Made by a program: the position numbers and the translations under genes. DNA of 64,000 nucleotides from Terriglobia bacterium (GTDB taxonomy: Bacteria > Acidobacteriota > Terriglobia > JAIQFV01). Location: contig JAIQFY010000001.1 of NCBI GenBank assembly GCA_020072965.1, positions 283,792 through 347,791 of the forward strand. Reading direction: 5' to 3'. Shown in pieces: positions 38,200 to 47,707 of the stretch; position 1 is the first letter of the stretch; every line of letters starts with the position of its first letter. Under the pieces are notes generated by a model. The model did not search any database, was not told the origin of the DNA, and saw only the letters and a list, made by a program, of their open reading frames with translations.

Positions 38200-38976
38200 C
38201 TATTCGATCGGCTTTGGGGGGTTTTGCATCAAACGTGAAAATCTCTCATCCTTGATCAGAGCAGCAAACGACTGGTCCTTATAAAGAAGATTCATGTCCT
38301 TAAATCCTTCTTCCATTGCCCTCGCCAGGTAGTCGAGGGCGCGTTCAACATTGCCCATCTCTGCGTAAATCTTCGCCAGATAGAAATGGTACTTGGCCCG
38401 ATTGAATCCTGTAGTGCGGACCATACTGCCGGTGGCACTGATGTGCTCCATAAGGTCCGGATCCTGGTTAAAGGCGGTCTGGTACTCGGGAAACGCCTTG
38501 TCATAACTCTCTTTGGCAAACCACGCGCTGGCCAGGTTAAAGTGCATCGTGGCCGCATCCGGCTTCAGCTTTACGGCTTTCTTGTAATACCGGATGGCCT
38601 TGTTGTACTTCTTCTCTGCAAAGGCAACTGTCCCCAGATTATTGAGAGCTTCAGCATAATTCGGTTCGAGCTTCACAGCCTTCTCATAGTTTTTTCGCGC
38701 CAACGTTAAATCCTGCTTGCGGTGATAAGCAACACCAAGGCGGTTGTAGAGAGTGGCGTCCCGGGGCGCGATTGCAATACATTTCGCATACGTCTCAATG
38801 GCATCGTCGTAAAGCTTTCGTGCCACCATGGATTCCGCCCGCTTGATGAGAATGTCGAGTTCGGGATTGGCCGGAGTGGTCTGCGGTGTGTCGGTTCGGC
38901 TGACTCCGATGAGGATCAGAGGGGTGGACAACAAGAACAAAATCACGAACGCAACAAACCACTGAATGCGTTTCAT
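38200..38976 (-). CDS. Exported or membrane-anchored TPR protein
   Basis: A 258-residue protein with an N-terminal hydrophobic segment (FVAFVILFLLSTPLILIG) and several tetratricopeptide repeats: AESMVARKLYDDAIETYAKC, YNRLGVAYHRKQDLTLARKN, LNNLGTVAFAEKKYNKAIRY and FNLASAWFAKESYDKAFPEY, then a further pair around YHFYLAKIYAEMGNVERALD. ATG 38976 follows GAGGAG; an upstream frame to 39153 lacks support. TPRs mediate protein-protein contacts, so it is probably a scaffold in the envelope; partners are unknown. Leads into the SGNH hydrolase gene. Confidence 0.85.
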   Translation of the reverse strand: MKRIQWFVAFVILFLLSTPLILIGVSRTDTPQTTPANPELDILIKRAESMVARKLYDDAIETYAKCIAIAPRDATLYNRLGVAYHRKQDLTLARKNYEKAVKLEPNYAEALNNLGTVAFAEKKYNKAIRYYKKAVKLKPDAATMHFNLASAWFAKESYDKAFPEYQTAFNQDPDLMEHISATGSMVRTTGFNRAKYHFYLAKIYAEMGNVERALDYLARAMEEGFKDMNLLYKDQSFAALIKDERFSRLMQNPPKPIE

Positions 38977-39214
38977 AGGCTCCTCAGATTTTGAAGCAAG
39001 GTTAGCACAACGCACTGTCCACGTAAATGCCCTGAAAATCATTTTACAAGAACTTTGCACGGCGTCATCGAATCGCCTTGCTGGATGAATGCAGACATAC
39101 GCCGGATTGGGGCGGATGTTCCGGGCTTCTAGTCCGAAATCCACAATCCGCAACTGAAAGGGGCGCTATTTGAGATTGAGGGAATTGTTCTGCTCAGCAT
39201 TGAACAGCGGGGAT

Positions 39215-39985
39215 CTAATATCCCATGGCCCTCTCCCCTTCAGCGCATTTATTGCACTTCCCACAAGGACGGCGGTTTCGGATGGGAGCCAGGCATGAAA
39301 ACGACAGGTTCAAGGGGAGGCCCAGTTGCTTGCCCACCTTCATGACTTCGGCTTTCGACAGGGTTAGGAAGGGCGACAAAATGCGAATCGGATAGTTCAG
39401 CGCTAATGAGAGCGCTTTCTCCGCCGATCGAAAGAATCGTGGTGTCGCATCCGGAAATGGATTTCCTTTGAGCTGCCCCATGGCAATAATTTGGATCCTC
39501 TCGCGAGCGCAAAAGACGGCAGCCTTTGACAACAGCAACAGATTTCGTCCCGGCAGATAAACCTGCTCGTCGCTGGAGTCCCGGTCGGGCACCCGGTCGG
39601 AACGATTATTTATTGCTTCCCTGACACCGCGGTTTTGGTGAAACCTGGGCAAAGACCAATGGGGTCCGTAAACGTCCCGCACTGGCAGGCTGAGCACAGT
39701 CAGGGGGTGGATCACAGAGTGCTGAATCGCCAAGGATTGATTCCGGACCGTCGATGAACTTCGGTCGATCATCTTTAAGTATTTCCTCAGCCAGTAAATC
39801 TCGGCCTTTTCCCATCGCAATCCGCATTGGATGTAAACAGGGACGGTCTCACGGAACTGCTGTGCCATGACGCCAAGGAGAACACAGCTATCCAGTCCTC
39901 CGCTGATGAGGACGCATACTTTTGAGCCAGGACGGCCGCGGCGTCTCAAAGATCTTCTGAGCTTGGATTTTCCCGATGGGGTCAT
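39215..39985 (-). CDS. QueC-like 7-cyano-7-deazaguanine synthase family protein
   Basis: A 256-residue PP-loop ATPase. The loop SGGLDSCVLLG (about residues 28-38) binds ATP pyrophosphate, and the C-terminal zinc site has the pattern C...CGKCNKC (SCLAPIRNRRPCGKCNKC). Family members make preQ0 from carboxy-deazaguanine in queuosine biosynthesis. Differences from classical QueC are YIQCGLRWEKAEIYWLRKYL in place of the usual GQRH segment, so this may be the diverged QueC-like branch. No queD, queE or queF is nearby. The extended basic N-terminus (KLRRSLRRRGRPG) is unusual and the true start may be later. Confidence 0.75.
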   Translation of the reverse strand: MTPSGKSKLRRSLRRRGRPGSKVCVLISGGLDSCVLLGVMAQQFRETVPVYIQCGLRWEKAEIYWLRKYLKMIDRSSSTVRNQSLAIQHSVIHPLTVLSLPVRDVYGPHWSLPRFHQNRGVREAINNRSDRVPDRDSSDEQVYLPGRNLLLLSKAAVFCARERIQIIAMGQLKGNPFPDATPRFFRSAEKALSLALNYPIRILSPFLTLSKAEVMKVGKQLGLPLNLSFSCLAPIRNRRPCGKCNKCAEGERAMGY

Positions 39986-40272
39986 TATCTAGCTTCACTC
40001 ACCCGTAATCGATCGACTGCCCGTAGCCCGCGTACCCCAGAGATTAAGAATAAACCGGCTGATGGTTCTTATTGAAGCGTTTTGTGAAACGGGTCAGGCT
40101 TTGAAATGCAGACCCGGGGGTGCATTCTACTCGATCGAAGTGCTGCAGCCACCACAGCGATGACAGATGAACTCCCCGATGCATGATCGAATCAGTCCAT
40201 TTCTAGAGGCTTCAGTGAACGCCCTCCCTACCAACTGAGAGAGACTCACCATTGCTCCAATCCCGTAAAACA

Positions 40273-41040
40273 TCAGGCTTCGCCCCGAAGCATCCAAAGA
40301 CTCTTAATGTCCGGCGAATATCCCATCTGCTTTGGAAACGGATTGAAATCTGCCTTGTAGATCACCCGCAAGCCCGCATGCCGGGCGGCCTGCTGGATGG
40401 TAGACTTACTGAACCATTTCTCCTTGATGGTATCGGTACTGCATACGTAGTGGCTTCCTCGCTTCAGAAAAACCACAAGATGCGCGGTGGCGCGCTGGTG
40501 TTTTCGGTCAATCTCATCACAACGCACCAGGGTGAAGCATGGCTTCCGGACCACCGATACTTCGCCCCATACTTCTTCAAAGCATTTCCGGTGGTTCAGA
40601 TCAAAGATGAAATGTCCTCCCGGAACCAGCACCCGGCTCACCGTCACAAACATGGCCCTCAGGTCACGAGCAGAAAGCAAGTGATTGACGCTGTTGAAAA
40701 CGGAGGTCACCAGATCATATTTCTGGTCTGCGGCGAAGGACCGCATATCTCCAACGACCCATCGGACGCGGACATTCTTTTGAGCGGCCTTTCGGCGGGC
40801 AACCCCCAAGGCTCCACTGCTCGCATCCAGGCCGGTCACATGCAGGCCGCGCAATGCCATCCTGATCGCGAACGAACCCGTCCCACAGCCCAGGTCGAGT
40901 ACAGACCGCAGCCTGATCCGGTGCTCCCGGATGAGCCGATCAATCCGCGGTAGAATCAATTCAGAGAATTCCGGACCGAAGGAGCGCCAATACTCATCCG
41001 CCACGACAGCGAAATGATCATATCGAACTCGTTCGCTCAC
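40273..41040 (-). CDS. SAM-dependent methyltransferase
   Basis: A 255-residue class I methyltransferase. The SAM site is VLDLGCGTGSFAIRMALRG (motif I, about residues 46-64) with GLDASSGAL (acidic loop) and GDMRSFAADQKYDLVTSVFN (motifs II/III). The rest is the usual small-molecule methyltransferase fold ending in an aromatic strand. It starts with GTG at 41040 and overlaps the glycosyltransferase gene by 23 bp, so both are translated together. The acceptor is unknown; a lipid or glycan linked to the glycosyltransferase is plausible by context only. Confidence 0.85.
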   Translation of the reverse strand: MSERVRYDHFAVVADEYWRSFGPEFSELILPRIDRLIREHRIRLRSVLDLGCGTGSFAIRMALRGLHVTGLDASSGALGVARRKAAQKNVRVRWVVGDMRSFAADQKYDLVTSVFNSVNHLLSARDLRAMFVTVSRVLVPGGHFIFDLNHRKCFEEVWGEVSVVRKPCFTLVRCDEIDRKHQRATAHLVVFLKRGSHYVCSTDTIKEKWFSKSTIQQAARHAGLRVIYKADFNPFPKQMGYSPDIKSLWMLRGEA

Positions 41041-42211
41041 TTCGCCGTCCTTCCTTCAACTCCCTGAGCGAGTAATGCGTCCCCCGCCAAGTGACCCCGC
41101 CGCCCATTAAGGTCACGAAGGCCGAGCGGAATATGATAAATATCATTACCATCGCGCCTAATGGATGTGTTGTAGCAAATAGAAAACTAACTCCTGTCCC
41201 CCTGGACGAAAGTTGATACAGGGCAAAAAGCGCCACAACGCTTGCAGCCGAAAGCCATCCTGATAAATGGGGCAATCTCATCATTCCAAAGAAGGGAACC
41301 ACAGAAAAAAGCAGGATCCCGGCTGACCCGGCGATAGCCTTGGCGAGGCTGTAGTTGAACCCTGCAAAAAAATTCTTTGTCAGGCCCTGTACAATCCCGG
41401 CAACTCCCACCTGCCATCGGACTCGGATGGCGCCGAGGCCGATGATCACCTTGACTCGAGCCCCGGCCTGCTTCATTAACCAGCACAACCGGGCGTCATC
41501 GATCACCTCGAGCGCCAATGGTCTGTGGCCTCCCGCCCGTTCATAGGCCTCGCGGCGTACCAGATTAAATGCACCCGTCGCAAAATAGGCTCCGGATTGG
41601 GGATTGTTGACACGCCACGGGGCATAGGCCACAAAACTGAGCAAGCCAAAACTGGCGATGACCGCACGCTCCCAAAATCCGCCCAGAATCAGCCCCGGGT
41701 AAAGGGTCAGCAAATCAATTCCTTGTGCTTCAGCATAACGGACCGCACGTCTCAGGGAAGCGGGTTCATACACGACGTCGGCATCGGTGAAGAGGAACCA
41801 CTTTGCTTGCCCGGCGCGCTGTGCCCCTCTCCACAAGGCATGCGTTTTACCCAGCCAGCCTGAAGGGAGTTCCCGGATCGTTTCGATTGAGATGGTCGAG
41901 AATTCCCGGGAAAGGCTCAGAAGCAAGGAGGCTGTCTGGTCCGTGGAGCGATCATCCACGACCACGATCTTTAGGCCGGGATAATCCTGGGTCGCAAGAC
42001 TTCGAAGCGCAGGTTCGATGGAGCGCTCTTCGTCACGGGCGGGAACAATCACTGTCATGGAGGGCCAGCCGAGGTTGGGCAACACATCCGCGGGGAGCTC
42101 TGCCAAACGCTCGATGTCACGCCCGCGAAGGAGCCAATCGAGAAGCATCCCCCACCACAGCACCAGGGGCGCAAGCAGAGCCATCAAGAATAGAGCATGA
42201 AGATAGACCAA
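41018..42211 (-). CDS. Membrane glycosyltransferase family 2 (HpnB/CrtQ-like)
   Basis: A 397-residue inner-membrane GT2 enzyme. One helix lies at the N-terminus (LFLMALLAPLVLWWGMLLDWL). The catalytic domain begins MTVIVPARDEERSIEPALRS, has DDRSTDQTA, the metal motif TDADV and the acceptor Asp in EVIDDARLCWLMKQAG, then an RVRW segment; four or so helices follow (AGSAGILLFSVVPFFGMM, ASVVALFALYQL, LGAMVMIFIIFRSAFV). The PSGWLGKTHALWRGA block is characteristic of the hopanoid/carotenoid-associated GT2 group. TTG start behind GAGGAAG. Upstream of, and overlapping, the methyltransferase gene. The lipid acceptor is not predictable. Confidence 0.88.
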   Translation of the reverse strand: MVYLHALFLMALLAPLVLWWGMLLDWLLRGRDIERLAELPADVLPNLGWPSMTVIVPARDEERSIEPALRSLATQDYPGLKIVVVDDRSTDQTASLLLSLSREFSTISIETIRELPSGWLGKTHALWRGAQRAGQAKWFLFTDADVVYEPASLRRAVRYAEAQGIDLLTLYPGLILGGFWERAVIASFGLLSFVAYAPWRVNNPQSGAYFATGAFNLVRREAYERAGGHRPLALEVIDDARLCWLMKQAGARVKVIIGLGAIRVRWQVGVAGIVQGLTKNFFAGFNYSLAKAIAGSAGILLFSVVPFFGMMRLPHLSGWLSAASVVALFALYQLSSRGTGVSFLFATTHPLGAMVMIFIIFRSAFVTLMGGGVTWRGTHYSLRELKEGRRSERTSSI

Positions 42212-42319
42212 GTCTTCCTCAACCCGGGTTCTTGTTGCAAATCAAGTTTCCGAATCGAATCCATAGCGAACCGTCAAATTCTCTGACGACTGAAGTCGTT
42301 ATTACGCTCTCTCATGGAA

Positions 42320-42745
42320 CTAAAGGTTTAGACGGTTCCGCCTGGAACGGCGGCGCTGCACATTTGGAAAGCTCTCCACGCGGTTCCAGTAGCTTCGATC
42401 GATCAGTTCCTGAACCCGGTCAAGCGGAATTTCGGGCGTTACGGACACAGCCACCCAGCCATTGCGGGCCAGACGCGTAAAACTGTGTGGATGCACAAAA
42501 CCCAGCCCCAAGGCTAGCTCCGCCTCCTGGCCGGGGAGCTTCATCTCAATCAGGACGGTGCGGGGACGCAGCGTCAGCGTAAAGAAAACCTGTTCATCAT
42601 AACGGTAGGCAAGACCTCCCCACAGCTTGCCTTCACTCAGGCCTGAAAGCTCGCGCAAAGTGTCACGCAACGACTCGTGGATTTCCGCGAGCCGTTGATG
42701 GGTTTCCTTCGCGCTCTTGGATTTCGGTGTCGAAGGATTTTTCAT
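42320..42745 (-). CDS. MmcQ/YjbR-like protein
   Basis: A 141-residue soluble protein. The segment LWGGLAYRYDEQVFFTLTLRP and the C-terminal LARNGWVAVSVTPEIPLDRVQELIDRSYWNRV (in adjoining blocks) match the MmcQ/YjbR (double-wing) fold, which in other proteins binds DNA or small ligands. The basic tail RRRSRRNRLNL is unusual. Function unknown. A TCAGC-type repeat cassette lies immediately upstream of its start. Confidence 0.7.
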   Translation of the reverse strand: MKNPSTPKSKSAKETHQRLAEIHESLRDTLRELSGLSEGKLWGGLAYRYDEQVFFTLTLRPRTVLIEMKLPGQEAELALGLGFVHPHSFTRLARNGWVAVSVTPEIPLDRVQELIDRSYWNRVESFPNVQRRRSRRNRLNL

Positions 42746-42751
42746 GGTGGA

Positions 42752-42882
42752 TCAGCTATCAGCCATCAGCGGTCAGCAAACAGCAAACCTCCTTCAGCAA
42801 ATGACTGATCTGTTTGCGTCAATATCTGATTGCTGATAGCTGACCGCTGATGGCTGATAGCTGACCGCTGATGGCTGATGGC
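42752..42882. repeat. TCAGC/GCTGA repeat cassette with 26-bp perfect inverted repeat
   Basis: 42752-42777 and 42839-42864 are perfect 26-bp reverse complements. The right half also holds two tandem copies of a ~20-bp unit built from CTGATAGCTGACCGCTGATGG (21 bases counted with its overlap; about 42832-42872). It lies between the MmcQ/YjbR-like gene and the amidohydrolase, with further degenerate AACTGA repeats to about 42925. Confidence 0.85.
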
Positions 42883-42931
42883 TAAGCATTAATCACTGAC
42901 AACTGAGAACTGACAACCGACAACTGGTTTT

Positions 42932-44242
42932 TCACTGCTTGAAAACCTTCCCGTCCTTCATCACAAAGGACACTTTCTCCAGCAGTGCAATGTCAGAAAG
43001 CGGGTCACCCTTGATGGCCACGATGTCCGCTAATTTCCCCGTCTCGATCGAACCGATCCTGTCATCCATATCCAGCGCCTTGGCGGCGACTGAGGTGGCC
43101 GACTGTATCGCCTGCATCGGGGTCATCCCGTACTTCACCATCAAAGCGAACTCTTTGGCCTCATTCTCGCTCCAGGCGAAGCCCCCGGCGTCCGTTCCAA
43201 AGACAATGGTGGCCCCCGCCTTCAGCGCCCGCCCGAACGATTCCCGGGCGATATCCATCAACTTGACCCAGATCGGTGCACCCGCCTGGGCCCGCCCCTG
43301 GGCAACATAGACCCCAACATAAAGTGTGGGACAATAGAAGACGTTTTGCCGTTTCATCTGCGCAAGAATCTCATCACTCAAATAATCCCCATGCTCGATG
43401 GAGTCTACGCCGGCGTCCAGCGCCGTCTTTTCTCCGGGGGTCGCCATCGCGTGGGCCGCGACTTTGTGGCGCTCCCGGTGCGCTTCATCCACAATTGCTT
43501 TCATCTCCTCGGGGGTGAAGGTTGGAATTGAGGACAGTGTCCCGTCGGGTTTGACATAATAGCTCCGATCGGCATACACCTTGATCCAGTCGGCCCCATA
43601 CTTGATCTGCTCGCGCACGGCCCGACGGCAGTCTTCCGGGCCGTCGCAGGTTTGAACACCCACAGGAACATGCACCTCCGGCGCGTAGCCCAGCAACGGG
43701 TACGCACCCGTCACGTCCAGCGCTCGGGTAGCAACAATTAACCGCGGGCCGGGGATAATGCCATTGTTAATGGCCCGCTTGACGTCGACATCCGAGTACC
43801 CAGCCCCTTCCGTTTCCAGATCTCGCAAGGTTGTAAACCCGTTTTCCAGGGCCGTTCGTGCATTCACTGTAGCCGTGATGGTCCGGTACTGGGGCGATTG
43901 CTTTAACAACTGTTCGTCGTAATCGGCGGCCGTAATGTCGCCCTGTAACAAGAGATGTGTATGGGCATCAATCAAACCGGGCATCACGGTGAACTCGGTA
44001 AGATCGATGACATGTGCACCTGCTGGAATGGCGATATTGGTCCCTACGCTTGTAATCTTATTCGCCTGTACCAGAATGGTCACATTCGACTGGGGTGAGC
44101 TGCTCTTGCCATCAATGAGCCTTCCGGCCTTGATCGCAATCACCGGGGACTGACCCTGGGGGCAAATCAGGGAAGGGCTTCCAAGGCAAACTAGGAACAG
44201 CCCCACCGAAAGTGCCCAAGACCAATTCATTTTGAATTTCAT
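42932..44242 (-). CDS. Secreted amidohydrolase (imidazolonepropionase/prolidase-like)
   Basis: A 436-residue metal-dependent hydrolase with a signal peptide (LSVGLFLVCLGSPSLICPQG). Metal ligands of the amidohydrolase superfamily: HTH in GLIDAHTHLLLQG, probable carbamylated Lys in GADWIKVYADRSYY, His in KVAAHAMATPGEKTA, His in SIEHGDYL and Asp in VFGTDAGGFAW. This combination is that of the Xaa-Pro dipeptidase/ organophosphate-acid-like exported amidohydrolases frequent in Acidobacteriota and Xanthomonadales. AGGAG ribosome site. Likely cleaves amides or cyclic peptides outside the cytosol; the substrate is unproved. Confidence 0.88.
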   Translation of the reverse strand: MKFKMNWSWALSVGLFLVCLGSPSLICPQGQSPVIAIKAGRLIDGKSSSPQSNVTILVQANKITSVGTNIAIPAGAHVIDLTEFTVMPGLIDAHTHLLLQGDITAADYDEQLLKQSPQYRTITATVNARTALENGFTTLRDLETEGAGYSDVDVKRAINNGIIPGPRLIVATRALDVTGAYPLLGYAPEVHVPVGVQTCDGPEDCRRAVREQIKYGADWIKVYADRSYYVKPDGTLSSIPTFTPEEMKAIVDEAHRERHKVAAHAMATPGEKTALDAGVDSIEHGDYLSDEILAQMKRQNVFYCPTLYVGVYVAQGRAQAGAPIWVKLMDIARESFGRALKAGATIVFGTDAGGFAWSENEAKEFALMVKYGMTPMQAIQSATSVAAKALDMDDRIGSIETGKLADIVAIKGDPLSDIALLEKVSFVMKDGKVFKQ

Positions 44243-44389
44243 AGCGCTCCTACCCTCCTTTTTTTTCTAACACGTCATATGAGTGGCCTCACGGAACTGG
44301 TCCTCCACGCAGAGGATTCTCCGTGGGGCGATCAAGTCAACTCGCAGCAATTTGCCGTATCAAGAACCCACAGCTTGAGGCTTCTTCGG

Positions 44390-45925
44390 CTAAACTTTTC
44401 TTTCCCACATCCGACCTATTCGGACGGCCTCATCGATAAGAATCCTCAAGTCCCGCTCCTCTGTCCGGTAAGAAAGAATGCAGCCCCGTAAGGCGAACCG
44501 CCCTTTGAGGACGGCGTTTGACAGATAAACTCTGCCCTCACGCTGAAGCTGAGTCATGATGGCTTCGTTCAACCGATTCAACCGGTGATCCAGCTCTTGC
44601 TTTTGAGCAGGGCGGGCGCAGAAGTAGGCCTTCTGGACCGAGATGGGCACATACCGGAAGCAAACGATGGAGAGTTCGACCGGAGCAAGGATTTCGAGAT
44701 ATTCATTGGCCTTGACCAGCGTTTCCAGAACGTGGGCCATCCTCAAATTCTTTTCGATGCACGCGGCCAGTAGCCTCGCGCCGTAACACTTAAACGCCAT
44801 CCAGATCTTGAGGGCCCGGAATCGCCGGGACAGTTCGATTCCATGCTCAAAGAAGGCAAAATCCTCGCCTGGAATTCCAGCGATCACCTTGGCATATTCG
44901 CCACTCCCGCTGAACGTCCGATAAGCTTGGCGGCGGTTACGCACCAGGATGCAACCCGCGTCGAGAGGCTGGTAGAGCCACTTGTGGGGGTCAAGCGAGA
45001 CCGAATCCGCCTTCTCAATTCCACGAAAACGGTCACAGATGGACGGCACAAGGGCGGCAAATCCCCCATAGGCGCCATCCACGTGAAACCACAGTCCCTC
45101 ACGCCGGCCGATACGGGAAATCCCTTCGAGATCGTCGATCGCCCCTGTATTCACTGTGCCAGCACTTGCCACCACGCAGAATGGACGGTGGCCGCGTGAC
45201 CTATCCTGTGCAATCTGCCGCTCCAAATCCGAGAGCTCCATCCTGAAGGCCTGATCCGCCCGGACGGTGCGCACGGAAGACTTTCCCAGACCGAGTAGCG
45301 CCGCCGCCTTCGGTATCGACATGTGGCCCTGTTCAGACATGTAGAGGATCAATCGGGAACGGCCGAGGATCTGCATTCCATTCCTCGAGACATTCTTGCC
45401 TGCCTTTACCTCCCGGGCAATCGCCAAAGCCTGCAAAGTGGCCAGCGACCCTCCGCTTGTGAACATGCCGATCGCTTCCCGGGGATACCCCAGAATTTCC
45501 TTGATCCAGTCGATCGCGAGCAACTCTATTTCGACTGCCGATGGAGCCGACCGCCAAGCCGTCACGTTTTGATTAAGGGTGGATGTCAGGAGATCGGCAA
45601 TCGCGCCGACGGGGTTTCCAGAGGAAGACACGTAGCCGAAAAACCTCGGATGCAAGTTGTGGCGCGCATTCTCAAGAATTGTTTGGCGAAATTTCTGAAT
45701 CACCTTGCCGGGGGGAGTGGGCTCCAGGGGCAATCGTTCTCGAATCGCATGTCGAAGTCGTTTACCCTGAATAAGGGGGAACACCCGCCACTCATTGACT
45801 GAGTCGAAATACTCCTTCGTAACCGCGGTGGCTTCACAGAGGGCGGAATTCAAATCTTCATCGTTGAAATCAAGAGTGGCCAGTACTCCACGACTCTTTT
45901 TCGGTTGATGGCCCAAGACGTCCAC
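44390..45925 (-). CDS. Group II pyridoxal-phosphate-dependent decarboxylase (aromatic-L-amino-acid decarboxylase-like)
   Basis: A 511-residue PLP enzyme of the DDC/GAD family. The cofactor lysine is Lys315 in SLDPHKWLYQP; other family motifs are HPRFFGYVSSSGNPVGAI (N-terminal), GMFTSGGSLATLQAL, the PLP-ring Asp in WFHVDGAYGGFA and SRRFRALKIWMAFKCYG. Length is normal. It resembles aromatic amino acid (tyrosine/tryptophan/DOPA) decarboxylases more than glutamate decarboxylases. GTG start with a weak ribosome site. Divergent from the efflux operon 350 bp away. The product amine cannot be named from sequence. Confidence 0.9.
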   Translation of the reverse strand: MDVLGHQPKKSRGVLATLDFNDEDLNSALCEATAVTKEYFDSVNEWRVFPLIQGKRLRHAIRERLPLEPTPPGKVIQKFRQTILENARHNLHPRFFGYVSSSGNPVGAIADLLTSTLNQNVTAWRSAPSAVEIELLAIDWIKEILGYPREAIGMFTSGGSLATLQALAIAREVKAGKNVSRNGMQILGRSRLILYMSEQGHMSIPKAAALLGLGKSSVRTVRADQAFRMELSDLERQIAQDRSRGHRPFCVVASAGTVNTGAIDDLEGISRIGRREGLWFHVDGAYGGFAALVPSICDRFRGIEKADSVSLDPHKWLYQPLDAGCILVRNRRQAYRTFSGSGEYAKVIAGIPGEDFAFFEHGIELSRRFRALKIWMAFKCYGARLLAACIEKNLRMAHVLETLVKANEYLEILAPVELSIVCFRYVPISVQKAYFCARPAQKQELDHRLNRLNEAIMTQLQREGRVYLSNAVLKGRFALRGCILSYRTEERDLRILIDEAVRIGRMWERKV

Positions 45926-46276
45926 TTTCTGACAGGTGGGTGCGGCTCCCGCCCTCAGGAAACCAGTACCCTCCCAGTCGGCTTCGAGAGTGAAGCACCG
46001 CGACCGAAGTACGATGCACCGATGGCTGATAGATACGCCTGAGAATATAAATCGAATTCTCCTAAACGTCCAGTCAAGCGAGAAAGAAGGCCTTGGTCAT
46101 CGGGCACGGTTCACGACAGGTCTCCTTCACCCAAGATTTTTTGAGTCGTTTTGGTCCGCGTTGAATCAGTGGAGAATGAGGACGGTCGTCATTCTTTCCA
46201 ATGGCCGTCAAACTTGCCGCTGTCATGAATGAGGCTTTCCATGGATAACGGGGTATGTAAGAGGAGTTATGCTTTC
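45926..46276. other. Divergent intergenic region before the efflux operon
   Basis: No credible gene. It must hold the promoters of the decarboxylase and the RND operon. GAGAAT-N9-ATTCTC at 46041-46061 is a small inverted repeat that could be an operator; I see nothing else. Confidence 0.5.
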
Positions 46277-47701
46277 ATGTCCAACCGCACCAGTCATTCC
46301 TTGCGGCGCTGTCGAATTTCCGGGTCTCTCGCCGTCGTATTATTGACCCTTCTCTTGGTACCGGGAGACAATTCATACCCGCAGGCTGTTCCCGCTTCAC
46401 CCTCTCAGGCTTCGGCCCCGCTCACCTTGCGTCAAGCCGTTGAACTGGCTCTCCAAAACAATTCTTCGCTCAAAGCTGCTCACGAAGGACTTGTCATGGC
46501 GCAGCAGAAGGTGCCGCAGGCAGTGTCGCGCTATCTGCCGGAAGTCAACTTTGACGAGACCTTTACGCGGGGCAACAACCCGGTCTACGTCTTCGGAAGC
46601 CTCCTGAACCAGAGTCAATTCGGACCGCAAAATTTCTCCATCTCATCGCTGAACAGACCGGACGCGCTCGACAATTTCCAAGCCAGGCTCTCGGTCCAAC
46701 AGGTCCTCTACGATGCCGGAAAGATTCGCGGCGCCATCTCACAGGCCAAGCTGGGAGAGAAAGTGGCCCAGCAGGATGTTGAGAAGACGCGCCAGGAATT
46801 GATCTTTCGAGTGGTCAAGGTCTACACGATGCATTTGCTTGCCCGCTCAGGCCAACAGGTGGCGGAGGAGGCTGTGAAGACCGCCGAGGCCTCCAGCGTG
46901 AAGGCGGCATCGATGTATCAGTCCGGCCTGATAGTGGAATCAGACCGGCTGGCGGCTCAAGTTTTCCTCGCGAGGATGCAGGAGGAACTGCTCAAGGCAA
47001 AGAACCGGGTGGCCCTCTCCAAGGCAAGTCTCAACTTTGAAATGGGGCTGCCTGTCGACAATCCAGTAGAGATTGCTGCGGATTTGAACGAAGTTCGATT
47101 TGACTCGGAATCCCAGGATTCGCTCTTCAAGCAAGCCTTGGAGCGGCGCCCCGATTACGTTCAGACTGTATTGATGAAGGATATTGCCCAAAAGGGGGTG
47201 GGAATCGCGCGTGCTGAGTTTCTGCCCCAGATCGGCGTTTTTGGGTCCTGGGAAGCGGATTCCCAGACCTTTGCAGACCGGGGAGGGAGTAACTGGATTG
47301 TCGGGGCGCGGCTGCATTTTAACCTCTTCCGAGGGCGCGGCGACAAAGCCCAACTGGAGGAAGCCAAGGCCAATCTGGAACGTTCGATGGCGATGAACAA
47401 CTTTGTCTCGGCCGCGGTGAGGTTACAGGTGAAGCAGACTGTCTTGGACCTCGACACCACCCGGGAGCGGATTGAGGTCACAAAGTCCTCGATTGGGCAG
47501 GCAGAGGAAACATTGCGCATTGTTCAGAACCGTTATGGTGCCGGCCTGACCACCATCACCGAACTGCTGAGGGCCCAAACCGACCTGACACAGGCACGAA
47601 CGGCGTATCACCAGGCCCTCTCCGAACACCGCATTGCGAAAGCGAATGCAGAGCTGGCATCGGGGGTCTTGGACGGGCAGTCCCAGGTTCTCAATCCATA
47701 G
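46277..47701 (+). CDS. TolC-family outer-membrane efflux protein
   Basis: A 474-residue outer-membrane channel protein. ATG 46277 sits 10 bp after AGGAG and starts before a basic stretch and signal peptide (SLAVVLLTLLLVPGDN); earlier in-frame ATGs at 46229 and 46241 lack a ribosome site. The two internally repeated outer-membrane-efflux units start LTLRQAVELALQNNSSLKAA and, in the second half, DSLFKQALERRPDYVQTVLM, with long coiled-coil helices (EEAVKTAEASSVKAASMYQ; TTITELLRAQTDLTQARTAY). It is the first gene of the operon TolC, membrane-fusion protein, RND pump, so it forms the exit duct. Confidence 0.93.
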   Translation: MSNRTSHSLRRCRISGSLAVVLLTLLLVPGDNSYPQAVPASPSQASAPLTLRQAVELALQNNSSLKAAHEGLVMAQQKVPQAVSRYLPEVNFDETFTRGNNPVYVFGSLLNQSQFGPQNFSISSLNRPDALDNFQARLSVQQVLYDAGKIRGAISQAKLGEKVAQQDVEKTRQELIFRVVKVYTMHLLARSGQQVAEEAVKTAEASSVKAASMYQSGLIVESDRLAAQVFLARMQEELLKAKNRVALSKASLNFEMGLPVDNPVEIAADLNEVRFDSESQDSLFKQALERRPDYVQTVLMKDIAQKGVGIARAEFLPQIGVFGSWEADSQTFADRGGSNWIVGARLHFNLFRGRGDKAQLEEAKANLERSMAMNNFVSAAVRLQVKQTVLDLDTTRERIEVTKSSIGQAEETLRIVQNRYGAGLTTITELLRAQTDLTQARTAYHQALSEHRIAKANAELASGVLDGQSQVLNP

Positions 47702-47707
47702 ATCAGG

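Noticed and set aside
41018..41040. Overlap of methyltransferase and glycosyltransferase as a frameshift
   Set aside because: Both reading frames are complete with proper ends, so it is ordinary operon overlap.
42752..42882. Regular repeats suggesting CRISPR
   Set aside because: Units abut without spacers and form an inverted repeat.
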